A DNA stretch of 64,000 nucleotides from Amycolatopsis pretoriensis (GCF_900107925.1 NZ_FNUJ01000001.1:1-64000), one strand, 5' to 3'; counted from the first letter of the stretch, positions 32,286 through 40,122 are shown. Numbers and translations: made by a program. Notes: a model not told the origin generated them from the letters alone.

Positions 32286-32612
32286 GGTGTGGCCTCCGAA
32301 AACGGCGGGTCCGCCTTTGCCCGTCATTGTCCGCGAAGTCCCCGTAAATCCGCGCATGCCTGCGGAAGATCGTTGTAGTCCGGTCACTCCGCGGCATCGC
32401 CCGGACCTCTCCCCGGCAACCGAATGCGCCGCTATACCTCGAATGCGAAACCCTTCCCGGGGTTCACGCAGAGGAAAGGTCGTGGATGATGAGCGCGCGT
32501 GAAGGTACTTCCGGCCGAAACAGCTTGGGTGCCGTAGTCGAGATCGTTTCTGTCCTGGCGGGTGCGAGCGACACCGCCTTTGCCCCGTGGGTGGTGGTTG
32601 CTCTTGTCCTGG
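32286..32612. other. Intergenic region with a doubtful small membrane-protein ORF
   Basis: The gap holds the promoter of the XRE gene. A plus-strand ORF 32486-32686 (66 residues) starts after GAGGAAAGG and encodes one hydrophobic helix (WVVVALVLVIAAAGFL). It overlaps the 3' end of the sigma-factor gene by 74 bp and has poor third-position GC, so I do not call it a gene. Confidence 0.3.
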
Positions 32613-33491
32613 TCATCGCCGCAGCGGGGTTTCTTTGTCCAAACGGGACAGTTTCTCGGGGTTGCGCACCGCGTACAGGCCCGTGATGAGCCCGTCGTCG
32701 ATGCGCAGGGCCAGAACCGTGTCCACCTCGCCGTCGCGGCGGAGGACCAGGGCCGGGTGGCCGTTGACCTGGGCCGCTGCCAGGGCGCCGGTCGCGAAGT
32801 TGCCCAGGCCCGCCGTGAGCAGGCGGGACACCGCCGGCGATCCGACCACCGGTTCGAGGACCGCCTGGACCACTCCGCCGCCGTCGCCGAGGAACACCAC
32901 GTCCGGCGCGAGGACGTCCAGCAGTTCCCGAAGGTCGCCCGTTTCCACCGCGCGCCGGAACGCCTCCAATGCGTCGCGGGACGTTGCCGGTGACACGTCG
33001 CCGCGGGGGCGGCGGGCGGCGACGTGGGAGCGGGCGCGGTGGGCGATCTGGCGGACCGCTGCCGGGGTCTTGCCCACCGCCTCGGCGATCTCGGCGTAGC
33101 CCAGGTCGAACACCTCGCGCAGCACGAACACCGCGCGTTCGGCCGGGGTCAGCGTCTCCAGCACCAGCAGCATCGCCATCGAAACGCTGTCGGCCAGCTC
33201 GACGTCCTCGGCGACGTCCGGCGTGGTCAGCAGCGGCTCCGGCAGCCACGGCCCGACGTAGGACTCCTTGCGCCGGCCCAGGGTTCGCAGCCGCATCAGC
33301 GCCTGACGGGTGGTGATCCGGACCAGGTACGCGCGCTCGTCGCGGACTTCACCGAGGTCCACGCCCGCCCAGCGCAGCCACGTCTCCTGCAGGACGTCTT
33401 CGGCGTCGGCGGCCGAGCCCAGCATCTGGTAGGCGACGGTGAACAGCAGGTTGCGGTGGGCGAGGAACGCCTCGGTCGCGGGGTCGGCCAT
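32613..33491 (-). CDS. ECF41-group RNA polymerase sigma factor (SigJ-like)
   Basis: 292 residues. Sigma region 2 is at about 10-80 (NLLFTVAYQMLGSAADAEDV), region 4 at about 115-170 (TPAERAVFVLREVFDLGYAE, VGKTPAAVRQIAHRAR). The C-terminal extension of about 110 residues is SnoaL-like. ECF41 hallmarks are visible: WLPEPL in the linker, FLGDGGG in the extension and the final NPEKL. The extension both restrains and assists the sigma factor in this group. ATG 33491 has GAGGAG upstream; the divergent CMD gene is the usual partner. Confidence 0.92.
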   Translation of the reverse strand: MADPATEAFLAHRNLLFTVAYQMLGSAADAEDVLQETWLRWAGVDLGEVRDERAYLVRITTRQALMRLRTLGRRKESYVGPWLPEPLLTTPDVAEDVELADSVSMAMLLVLETLTPAERAVFVLREVFDLGYAEIAEAVGKTPAAVRQIAHRARSHVAARRPRGDVSPATSRDALEAFRRAVETGDLRELLDVLAPDVVFLGDGGGVVQAVLEPVVGSPAVSRLLTAGLGNFATGALAAAQVNGHPALVLRRDGEVDTVLALRIDDGLITGLYAVRNPEKLSRLDKETPLRR

Positions 33492-33545
33492 GGGTGACTC
33501 CTCGGTCGCCGTCGAGTTTCCCACCAGATGCCGGCCACGCCCCGG

Positions 33546-33574
33546 CTGTGACCGTGACGGTGGTCACTGTCACG
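33546..33574. promoter_or_regulatory. Candidate ECF41 promoter element
   Basis: The sigma/CMD divergent gap contains repeated GTGAC/GTCAC elements, including TGTCACG at 33568-33574, close to the TGTCACA -35 described for ECF41 promoters. I do not see a clean CGTC -10 at the expected spacing, so the promoter is only suggested. Confidence 0.4.
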
Positions 33575-33633
33575 GGACCGGGGTGGTCCGGCATCTCCTG
33601 GTCGACCGTTCCGCGACCACGAAGTGAGGAACC

Positions 33634-34107
33634 ATGGAACCCCGGTTCACCTTGACCGACAACGAAATCGGCGCGAAGTTCGCCAAGCGCTTCGGCACCG
33701 CGAGCCTGGCGATCATCCAGTCGCCGCTGCCGAAGGTCACGCAAGAGCTCGTGTCGCTGCGCGTCAGCCAGATCAACGGCTGCGGCTGGTGCGTCGACAT
33801 CCACACGAAGGAGCTGGCCGCCGCCGGGGAGTCCGCGGTCCGGATCAACCTGGTCGCGGCCTGGCGCGAAGCCACGGTCTACACCGAGACCGAGCGGGCC
33901 GCGCTGGCGCTGGCCGAGGAGGGCACCCGGGTCGCCGACGCCGCCCCGGGCGTCTCCGACGACACCTGGGAGAGCGTGCGCAAGCACTTCGACGACGACC
34001 GGACCGCCGCGCTGGTCGCGCTGGTGGCCCAGATGAACTCGGCCAACCGGCTCGCGGTGATCCTGCACCAGCGCGGTGGCTCCTACGAGCCCGGCATGTT
34101 CGGCTGA
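33634..34107 (+). CDS. Carboxymuconolactone decarboxylase / AhpD-like protein
   Basis: 157 residues. The AhpD-type redox centre is CGWCVDIH (Cys50, Cys53, His57) within SQINGCGWC. The remaining helices match the CMD fold (TERAALALAEEGTRV). Such proteins act as peroxidase or thiol-disulphide partners and are the standard gene neighbour and regulatory target of ECF41 sigma factors. Its ATG has GAGGAACC upstream. A terminator follows directly, so it is transcribed alone. Confidence 0.9.
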   Translation: MEPRFTLTDNEIGAKFAKRFGTASLAIIQSPLPKVTQELVSLRVSQINGCGWCVDIHTKELAAAGESAVRINLVAAWREATVYTETERAALALAEEGTRVADAAPGVSDDTWESVRKHFDDDRTAALVALVAQMNSANRLAVILHQRGGSYEPGMFG

Positions 34108-34113
34108 CGCTTT

Positions 34114-34143
34114 CCGGCCCGGGATCACCCGATCCCGGGCCGG
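34114..34143 (+). terminator. Intrinsic terminator
   Basis: CCGGCCCGGGATC (34114-34126) pairs perfectly with GATCCCGGGCCGG (34131-34143), with an ACCC loop followed by TTCGTGCTT, 6 nt after the CMD stop codon. Confidence 0.8.
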
Positions 34144-34163
34144 TTCGTGCTTCGCTGGGGGAC

Positions 34164-34781
34164 ATGGCGAAGACGCAGCGGTGGAACCGGTACTGGGACC
34201 GCAAGTCGGTGACCTACGACGCGGAGATGGGCGTCTGGGACCGCCGCCTCTTCGGCGACTCCCGGGAGTGGGCCTGCGGACAGGCGACCGGCGACGTCCT
34301 GGAAGTCGCCGTCGGCACCGGCCTCAACCTGCCCTGGTACCCGCCGGGAGTGACGCTCACCGGCCTCGACCTCAGCGCCGGGATGCTGGAAATCGCCCGC
34401 ACCCGCGCTCGCGACCTGGGCCGCGAGGTGACGTTCCGGGAGGGCAGCGCGCACGAACTGCCGTTCGCGGACGCGTCGTTCGACACGGTCGTGTGCACGT
34501 TCGGGCTCTGCGCGATCCCGGACCCCGCGGCGGCGGTGGCGCAGATGCAGCGCGTCCTGCGCCCGGACGGCCGGCTGATCCTGGTCGACCACGTGGCCGG
34601 CTCACCGGTCGTCGTCCGCGCGGCGCAGTGGCTGGTGGAGCTGGCGAGCGTCCCGCTGGCGGGCGAGCACTTCCGGCGCCGGCCGCTGAAGCTGGTGGAG
34701 GCGCTCGGGATGCCGATCGAGCGGCGGGAGCGGTTCAAGCTGGGCCTGGTCGAGCGGCTGGTGGCGCGGAAAGTCAGCTGA
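34164..34781 (+). CDS. Class I SAM-dependent methyltransferase
   Basis: 205 residues. The SAM site is VLEVAVGTGLNLPWYP, followed by LTGLDLSAGMLEIARTRA (acidic residue after strand 2), FDTVVCTFGLCAIPD and LRPDGRLILVDHV. It is similar in layout to UbiE/phosphatidylethanolamine N-methyltransferase-like enzymes of the Methyltransf_11 group. The substrate is unknown. It follows the CMD gene but is separated by a terminator; its 3' end overlaps the convergent HAD gene by 8 bp. Confidence 0.85.
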   Translation: MAKTQRWNRYWDRKSVTYDAEMGVWDRRLFGDSREWACGQATGDVLEVAVGTGLNLPWYPPGVTLTGLDLSAGMLEIARTRARDLGREVTFREGSAHELPFADASFDTVVCTFGLCAIPDPAAAVAQMQRVLRPDGRLILVDHVAGSPVVVRAAQWLVELASVPLAGEHFRRRPLKLVEALGMPIERRERFKLGLVERLVARKVS

Positions 34782-35442
34782 ACAACGTCGCCAACGGGCT
34801 CTTCTCGAGGTCGGCCAGCAGCGCGGCGACGTCGTCGTACGTCGCGATCGCGCCGGCTTCTTCGAGTTCCGCCGCGCTGACCCCGCCCGACAGCACGCCG
34901 ATCGTGCGCACGCCGGCCTTCGTCGCGGCCCGCACGTCCCAGACCGCGTCGCCGACGAAGATCGTGTCCTCCGGTGCCGTGCCCGCCTTCTCCAGGGCCA
35001 CCTTCACCGGTTCCGGGTCGGGTTTCGTCGCTTCGACGTCCGAGCCCGCGACGATGTCCTTGACCACGTCGTCCACGCCGAGGGCCTTGCGCAGCACGTC
35101 CAGCTCGTCGGGACCCGCCGACGTCGCCAGGACCACGCGCACGTCCTTCGCGGCGAGCGCCCGCACCAGTTCCGGGGCCTGGTCGAACGGCCGCAGCAGC
35201 TCGGCCGTCTCGAGGTAGAAGCGGCTGTGGAGTTCCTTGGCCTCGTCGCCGACGCGCTCGGCGTCCTCGTCACCCAGCAGGGTGCTCAGCAGCTTGCCCG
35301 ATCCCTTGCCGATCGCGCGGTGCACGCGCCAGGAGTCGACCTTCCGGTCCAGCTCGTGGAAGGCCCGCCGCCAGGCGTGGACGTGGAGGTAGTTGGAGTC
35401 GACGAGCGTGCCGTCGACGTCGAACAGGACCGCGGTGGCGAT
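34774..35442 (-). CDS. HAD-superfamily phosphatase with apparent ATC start
   Basis: 222 residues. HAD motifs: nucleophile LFDVDGTLVDS, motif II LATSAG, motif III Lys in ATKPDPEP and motif IV FVGDAVWD. The long cap between motifs I and II suggests a phosphoglycolate-phosphatase or beta-phosphoglucomutase type. GAGGAG lies 6 nt before codon ATC at 35442, exactly where ATG is expected, and no ATG, GTG or TTG occurs in frame nearby on either side. Either ATC initiates translation or the base is a mutation or sequencing error. Confidence 0.82.
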   Translation of the reverse strand: MATAVLFDVDGTLVDSNYLHVHAWRRAFHELDRKVDSWRVHRAIGKGSGKLLSTLLGDEDAERVGDEAKELHSRFYLETAELLRPFDQAPELVRALAAKDVRVVLATSAGPDELDVLRKALGVDDVVKDIVAGSDVEATKPDPEPVKVALEKAGTAPEDTIFVGDAVWDVRAATKAGVRTIGVLSGGVSAAELEEAGAIATYDDVAALLADLEKSPLATLFS

Positions 35443-35516
35443 GGTGGGCTCCTCGGGTTTCGGCGGGCTCCGGGCGGGTATCGCCGAGCGGGTACCCGAC
35501 GCGAAAGGACCTACAC

Positions 35517-35639
35517 ATGACGACGCCGGACGACCGCGACGCCGCGACCGAGCTGGACCGCGAGCTCGCTGACACCGCCGAGCTCGAGCCGGGCGAGCAG
35601 CGCGAGGCGGCCGAGCGCGAAGCGACCGAAGACCGTTGA
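35517..35639 (+). CDS. Very small acidic protein
   Basis: 40 residues from ATG 35517, rich in Glu, Asp and Ala (MTTPDDRDAATELDRELA ... EAAEREATEDR), probably helical. AAAGGAC precedes the start, and the stop overlaps the TTG of the next gene (TTGA), a typical coupled junction. No family is recognised. It might be a short helix-forming partner of the downstream protein. Confidence 0.55.
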   Translation: MTTPDDRDAATELDRELADTAELEPGEQREAAEREATEDR

Positions 35640-36277
35640 CCGGTCTGGTGGCGGCCGGCTTCCGCGGGCTCGCTGCCGTGCGCCGCGCCCGCGCGTTCCA
35701 CCCCACCGGGCTGGCGCTGCGCGGCGAGCTGCGTGCCGTCGACGACGACCTGCCGTGGCCGTCCGCACCGACGGCGATCGTCGCGCGGCTGTCCAAGGGC
35801 GCGGGCACGCCGGGGCGGCTGCCGGACGCCCTCGGCCTGGCGGTGCGGATCCCCGGCGCGGGCCGCGATGGCGAGCCGTGGGACCTCACCCTGACGACGG
35901 CGGGCAGTGGGCACCTCGGCCGGATGCTGCCTCGCCCGGTGGCGACGTGGACCGGCGGCGCGTACAGCAGCCTGGTGCCCTACCGCCGCGCGGATCGGCT
36001 GATCTGGCTGGGGGCGTGGGCAACGGCGGACTCGCCGCGGCTCGAAGCGTCACTGGAAGCCGTCGCGGCGGCGGGTGGCCTGGGGTTCGTGCTCCGGACC
36101 GGTCGGGAGGACGGGCGCTGGTGCGACAGTGCGGAGCTGAGGTTGTCGGAAGCCGGAGGGGACGCGCCGGCGTTCGATCCGGTGCTGCACCGTCCCGATG
36201 GCGTCGACGTGGCGCCGGAATGGCTGGCCGGGTTGCGGGAACGGGCTTACGCGGGCAGCCGGGCCGGGCGGTCGTGA
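35636..36277 (+). CDS. Uncharacterised protein, faint catalase-like pattern
   Basis: 213 residues from TTG 35636, coupled to the 40-residue ORF. It is a single soluble domain with FHPTGLALRGELR, GLAVRIPGAGRDGEPWDLTL and PVATWTGGAYSSLVPYR. The VRIPG ... WDL arrangement recalls the N-terminal part of catalase-fold proteins, but the haem ligand region is not evident and the length is short. I therefore leave the function open. A strong palindromic terminator covers its stop codon. Confidence 0.65.
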   Translation: MTGLVAAGFRGLAAVRRARAFHPTGLALRGELRAVDDDLPWPSAPTAIVARLSKGAGTPGRLPDALGLAVRIPGAGRDGEPWDLTLTTAGSGHLGRMLPRPVATWTGGAYSSLVPYRRADRLIWLGAWATADSPRLEASLEAVAAAGGLGFVLRTGREDGRWCDSAELRLSEAGGDAPAFDPVLHRPDGVDVAPEWLAGLRERAYAGSRAGRS

Positions 36278-36292
36278 CGACCGCCCGGCCCG
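36260..36292. terminator. Bidirectional terminator
   Basis: CGGGCCGGGCGGTCGT (36260-36275) pairs perfectly over 16 bp with ACGACCGCCCGGCCCG (36277-36292). It lies between convergent genes and includes the stop codon of the upstream one. Confidence 0.8.
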
Positions 36293-36298
36293 TGCGGC

Positions 36299-36754
36299 TC
36301 ACCGCGAGTCGGCGATCGGGCTGCGCGTCGCGCCCAGGGGGATCAGGCCGAGCGCGATCATGCCGACGCCCAGGCCGAAGTGCAGCCAGTTGTCGGCCGT
36401 GTTGACCGGGACGAAGTTGGCCGCGCTGTCCTGGTCGATCACCAGGCCGTAGAGCCACAGCACCAGGTAGATCACGCCGCCGCCGACGAGGTACGCCTTG
36501 GCGCCGCCGGGAGTCCGCGCCAGCGCGAGGCCCGCGACGCCGAACGCCAGGTGCACGATGTTGTGCAGGATCGAGACGTTGAAGATCCCGAGCAAAAGCG
36601 CCCCGGAGTGGTGCCCGGCACCGGTGAGCATGTCGTAGTTCGTCGTCACGCCGGGGATGAATCCCAGCACGCCGACCAGCAGGAAAACCACTCCCACGAT
36701 CGCCGCGAGCAGCTGGCGCGGGGTCCGCCGGACGGCGGTCTCCGTCGATGCCAT
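36299..36754 (-). CDS. DUF4383 membrane protein
   Basis: 151 residues with four predicted membrane helices: LLAAIVGVVFLLVGVLGFIP, the ILHNIVHLAFGVAGLAL segment, a helix around YLVLWLYGLVI, and a C-terminal WLHFGLGVGMIALGLI. The GFIPG...NIVHLAFGVAG pattern and length match DUF4383 proteins, which are common in actinobacteria and of unknown function. ATG 36754 has CGGAGGAA upstream; the longer frame adds only Arg/Pro-rich sequence. Confidence 0.85.
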   Translation of the reverse strand: MASTETAVRRTPRQLLAAIVGVVFLLVGVLGFIPGVTTNYDMLTGAGHHSGALLLGIFNVSILHNIVHLAFGVAGLALARTPGGAKAYLVGGGVIYLVLWLYGLVIDQDSAANFVPVNTADNWLHFGLGVGMIALGLIPLGATRSPIADSR

Positions 36755-36912
36755 GGTGGTTCCTCCGATTCGGATGGGACGGGCCCTCGGCCGGGGGCCG
36801 CGCCGGGGCGGCATGCCCGGCGCGGGGCCTGGCAAACGCGTGGTACCGCTTCGGCCGCCGGGGGTGCCCCGGTTTCGCCCGATCGGACGAAGCGGACCGC
36901 CGGCCGTGGCGT

Positions 36913-36961
36913 CGCGAATGACTCATTCGGGGCTTCGGAGGTCCCCAATGGGTCATTCGCG
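36913..36961. repeat. GAATGACTCATT-type intergenic inverted repeat
   Basis: CGCGAATGACTCATTCGGGG pairs with CCCCAATGGGTCATTCGCG around a short loop (two mismatches). I recall this kind of element, with the PNESF-like peptide it appears to encode, as widespread between Amycolatopsis genes. It lies 20 bp after the manganese catalase gene and could terminate or stabilise transcripts. Confidence 0.65.
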
Positions 36962-36981
36962 ACCTCGGTCGCGGCAGCGCC

Positions 36982-37998
36982 TCAGCGGGCCCGCGGGTAC
37001 GTCCGGCGCTCGCCGATCCGGCCGTCCTTCGTGTGGATGAAGTGGGCCGTGCCGCGCTTGATCGCCAGTTTCCGGCCCGCCGTCACCGCGTCCGACTTCT
37101 TCTCCGCGCTGCCCGACGCCCGCGCGTTGCCGACCACCTTGTTCTTCCAGACTTCCCCGTCGTGGAACGTCTCGATGTCGCCCTCCGCCGGTGCGAGCGA
37201 CGACGACGCCGTCGTGTGAGTGCTGTAGAGCGCGGGGTCCGGCTTCGGCGCGGTTCCCGGGCCGCCCAGCGGTTCCGGGTCGATCAGATACTCGAGGTCT
37301 GTGGTCACCGCAGCACCGTCCGGGCCGTCGGAGAGGTGCCAGATCGTCCGGTTGTGGGTCTGGTCCTCTTCGTCGAACAGCGCGGTCGGCGCGATCGGGC
37401 CTTCGAGCCCGTCGGCTTCCAGCTCTTCGATCGCGGCCAGCCACTGCTTCTGGTGGACGGTGTCGCGAGCGAGGTTGAACTTGAGCATCGCCTTGACGCC
37501 GGGGTCGTCGGTCATGTTGTACAGCCGCGCGGTCTGGAGGCGGCCTTGGGCTTCGGCGGCGGCGTTGGCGCGGAAGTCGGCGAGCAGGCTGCCGGAGGCG
37601 ACGATGTACTCGCCGTTCCACGGGATGCCGTTGCTGTCGGCCGGCAGCGCCCCGCCACCGGCGACGATGGCCTGCTGCGGATCCATCCCGCCGAGCACCG
37701 CAGCCATCACCGGGTCCTTCACGGCTTCCGCGGTCGCCGTCGCGGGAGCGCCCTCCAACAGGCGAGCGACCATGGTGGCGAGCATCTCGACGTGCCCGAT
37801 CTCCTCGGTCGCGGTGTCCATGATCAGGTCCTTGTACTTGCCCTCGATGCGGCAGTTCCAGCCCTGGAACAGGTACTGCATCGTGACGGTCATTTCGCCG
37901 TAGGCGCCACCGATCAGTTCCTGCAGCTTGTGGGCGTACACGGGATCGGGCTTCTCGGGTTTGGCTTCGAACTGCAGCAGTTTCGTGTGACGGAACAA
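36982..37998 (-). CDS. Manganese catalase fused to DUF2188
   Basis: 338 residues. Residues 1-265 are a di-manganese catalase-like ferritin-fold domain with Glu35 in GAYGEMTVTMQY, Glu65/Glu66 and His69 in EEIGHVEML, and further helices with LARDTVHQKQW for the second Glu/His pair; it disproportionates hydrogen peroxide. Residues ~270-338 (FHDGEVWKNKVVGNARAS ... DAVTAGRKLAIKRGTAHFIH) form a DUF2188 domain. A free DUF2188 gene lies 1 kb away. The gene diverges from the STAS-HATPase gene, consistent with a stress role. Confidence 0.88.
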   Translation of the reverse strand: MFRHTKLLQFEAKPEKPDPVYAHKLQELIGGAYGEMTVTMQYLFQGWNCRIEGKYKDLIMDTATEEIGHVEMLATMVARLLEGAPATATAEAVKDPVMAAVLGGMDPQQAIVAGGGALPADSNGIPWNGEYIVASGSLLADFRANAAAEAQGRLQTARLYNMTDDPGVKAMLKFNLARDTVHQKQWLAAIEELEADGLEGPIAPTALFDEEDQTHNRTIWHLSDGPDGAAVTTDLEYLIDPEPLGGPGTAPKPDPALYSTHTTASSSLAPAEGDIETFHDGEVWKNKVVGNARASGSAEKKSDAVTAGRKLAIKRGTAHFIHTKDGRIGERRTYPRAR

Positions 37999-38062
37999 GG
38001 TCGTCTCCCTTCCGAACCGCGCGAGTTCCCCCGTTCGCCGCGATCAACCGCCGAAACCGGCC

Positions 38063-38087
38063 GTTTGAGCGCTCCGGGACCGGATAT
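38063..38087 (+). promoter_or_regulatory. Candidate SigB/SigF-type promoter
   Basis: GTTT (38063-38066), a 15-nt spacer and GGATAT (38082-38087) resemble the GTTT-N14/16-GGGTAT pattern of stress sigma factors, 33 nt before the STAS-HATPase start. The -10 lies inside the perfect palindrome ACCGGATATCCGGT (38079-38092). Confidence 0.45.
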
Positions 38088-38119
38088 CCGGTTCTGTACT
38101 CACCAGGAGGAGGTCCCCG

Positions 38120-38845
38120 GTGCTCGTCCGGCACAATTCCGTGTGGCTGGTTTCCCCGGCGCGCTCGGCCGTCACCGCATCCGTTCTCGGCGTCCTCGAC
38201 CGGACCACCTATCCGCGGCTGCGCGACAGCCTGCTCGAGCTCGTCGCCGACTCCCAGGACACCGTGCTCGTCGACGTCGAGCGCCTCGCCCTGCGCGACC
38301 CGGAGCTGCTGCGGGTGTTCGCGCTGGTCGCGTTGCGCGTCGGCGACTGGCCCGCCGTCCCCTTCGCTCTCGTGACCGCGCGGGCCGAGCAGCGGGCGGT
38401 GCTGGCCGGCCAGCGCGTGCCCGTCTACGCCGACGTCGCCGCGGCCCGAGCCGCGCTGAGCCGCCCCGCGCGGAAACGGGCCCGGCGGGTCCTGGTCCGG
38501 TCCTCCCGCACGTCCGCGTGCGCCCGCGAGTTCGTCCGGGGCACGTGCGCCGAGTGGCGGGTGCCCGAACTGGCCGAGGACGCCGAGCTGATCGCGACCG
38601 AACTCGTCGAAAACGCGTTGCGGCACACGGATTCGGTGCCCCGGCTGCGGTTGGAGCTGCGTCGCGGGCGGCTGGCCGTCGAGGTGGCCGACGGAAGCTC
38701 GCGCCCCGCCGTCGTCCGCGAAGGGCTGGACCTCACCGAGACGGGACTAGGCCTGCGGATGGTCGCCAAGGTCGCGACGACGTGGGGGAGCAGCCGGCGC
38801 CGCTCCGGCGGCAAGACGGTGTGGGCCGTGCTGGCCCGTCGCTGA
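38120..38845 (+). CDS. STAS-like plus HATPase (RsbW-type) fusion protein
   Basis: 241 residues from GTG 38120, with AGGAGGAGG upstream. The N-terminal ~115 residues resemble a STAS domain (DTVLVDVERLALRDPELLRV) without an obvious phospho-Ser. The C-terminal part is a GHKL ATPase with ATELVENALRH (N box), VEVADGSSRP and ETGLGLRMV. RsbW-like proteins bind or phosphorylate STAS partners to control sigma factors, and fusing both modules in one chain is uncommon. The divergent neighbour is a manganese catalase, suggesting an oxidative or general stress circuit. Confidence 0.8.
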   Translation: MLVRHNSVWLVSPARSAVTASVLGVLDRTTYPRLRDSLLELVADSQDTVLVDVERLALRDPELLRVFALVALRVGDWPAVPFALVTARAEQRAVLAGQRVPVYADVAAARAALSRPARKRARRVLVRSSRTSACAREFVRGTCAEWRVPELAEDAELIATELVENALRHTDSVPRLRLELRRGRLAVEVADGSSRPAVVREGLDLTETGLGLRMVAKVATTWGSSRRRSGGKTVWAVLARR

Positions 38846-38953
38846 GGCCCGCGTCACGTCGGGGAACACCGCCGTTTCCCCTGCGTTGTAACGAGTACCG
38901 GCTCCCGCTCGCAGGTAACCCCCAGCCTTCGCCGGGCGGGGCCGGCCTTCCGT

Positions 38954-39175
38954 CTACTGTGGACGTTTCACCCGCGGCCGGAAGTCGCGCTCGGTCTCGA
39001 CGTCCCCCTCGGGCGTGTGGACCACGTGCCCGACCCGCCGCTTCTTCGCGATCAGCCGGCCCGCCAGCACCGCGTCGGTCCGGCGGGGCGAGGTGTTGGA
39101 CGCCCGGCTGCCGCCTTCGACGCGGTTCTTCCACAGCCCGTCCTCGAAGTAGGTGTGCACGTCACCTTCGGCCAC
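38954..39175 (-). CDS. Stand-alone DUF2188 protein
   Basis: 73 residues from GTG 39175, preceded by GGAGG at proper spacing (a TTG at 39196 is also open). It aligns by eye with the C-terminal domain of the manganese catalase: VHTYFEDGLWKNRVEG versus IETFHDGEVWKNKVVG, then DAVLAGRLIAKKRRVGHVVH versus DAVTAGRKLAIKRGTAHFIH. DUF2188 proteins are small and basic; their function is unknown. Confidence 0.8.
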   Translation of the reverse strand: MAEGDVHTYFEDGLWKNRVEGGSRASNTSPRRTDAVLAGRLIAKKRRVGHVVHTPEGDVETERDFRPRVKRPQ

Positions 39176-39240
39176 GACGTCCGCCTCCGTCCGCAATCCG
39201 CCAGACCTGCCGGGTGCCCGGGGACGGACCGGACAAACGT

Positions 39241-40107
39241 TCAGCCCAGGCCGAGTACCCGGACGGCGTTCTCCTTCAGGATCAGCGGGCGCACCTCGTC
39301 CTTCAGATCGAGGGCGGCGAAGTCGGCGAGCCAGCGGTCCGGGGTGATGACCGGGAAGTCCGAGCCGAACAGCACCTTGCGCTTCAGCAGCGAGTTGGCC
39401 GCGCGGACCAGCTGGGGCGGGAAGTACTTCGGCGACCAGCCGGAGAGGTCGATGTACACGTTAGCCTTGTGCGTCGCGACCGAGATCGCCTCGTCCTGCC
39501 ACGGCACCGACGGGTGGGCCAGGATGATCGTCAGCTCCGGGAAGTCGGCGGCGACGTCGTCGAGCAGCATCGGGTTCGAGTAGCGCAGCTTGATGCCGTG
39601 CCCGCCCGGCAGGCCCGCGCCGATCCCGGTCTGCCCGGTGTGGAACAGCGCCGGCACCCCCAGTTCGGCGATCGCCTCGTACAGCGGGTAGTAGCGCACA
39701 TCATGAGGCTCGAACGCCTGCAGGCTCGGGTGGAACTTGAAGCCCCGGACGCCGTGCTCGGTGACCAGGCGCCGCGCGCGGTGCACGGCGGCCTTCCCGG
39801 CGTGCGGGTCGACGGAGCCGAACGGGATGAGCACGTCGGCGTGCTCGGCCGCCGCGTCGGCGATCTCCTCGCTCGACAGCGCGGGGTGCCCGGTCGCGGC
39901 CGGCGCCTCGACCGTGAAGACGACGGCCGCCATGTTCCGCGCGCGGTAGTGCTCGGCGATCGAGGCCACCGTCGGCGTGCGGTCCTGGTCGGCGCGGAAG
40001 TACTTCGCCGAGGCGTCCAGCAGCTCCTGGTCGAGGGCGAAGCAGCCGTGCCCGTCCTGTTCGACGTGGGTGTGGACGTCGATGGCGGTCAGTGCGGAAA
40101 GGTCCAC
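39241..40107 (-). CDS. Amidohydrolase-family metal-dependent hydrolase/decarboxylase
   Basis: 288 residues from GTG 40107. The N-terminal metal motif is IDVHTHV. GFKFHPSLQAFEP and HTGQTG supply a further His, IILAHPS the next, and VLFGSDFPV the final Asp, the layout of the amidohydrolase_2 group (ACMSD and related C-C hydrolases or decarboxylases). It is the last gene of a five-gene acyl-CoA operon, 15 nt after the dehydrogenase. In this setting it may decarboxylate or ring-cleave an aromatic-derived acid (inference). Confidence 0.85.
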   Translation of the reverse strand: MDLSALTAIDVHTHVEQDGHGCFALDQELLDASAKYFRADQDRTPTVASIAEHYRARNMAAVVFTVEAPAATGHPALSSEEIADAAAEHADVLIPFGSVDPHAGKAAVHRARRLVTEHGVRGFKFHPSLQAFEPHDVRYYPLYEAIAELGVPALFHTGQTGIGAGLPGGHGIKLRYSNPMLLDDVAADFPELTIILAHPSVPWQDEAISVATHKANVYIDLSGWSPKYFPPQLVRAANSLLKRKVLFGSDFPVITPDRWLADFAALDLKDEVRPLILKENAVRVLGLG

Positions 40108-40122
40108 GGGAATCTCCGGTGC

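Noticed and set aside
32486..32686. 66-residue membrane protein gene
   Set aside because: It has a ribosome site and one hydrophobic helix, but poor third-position GC and antisense overlap with the sigma-factor gene; kept only as a doubtful ORF.
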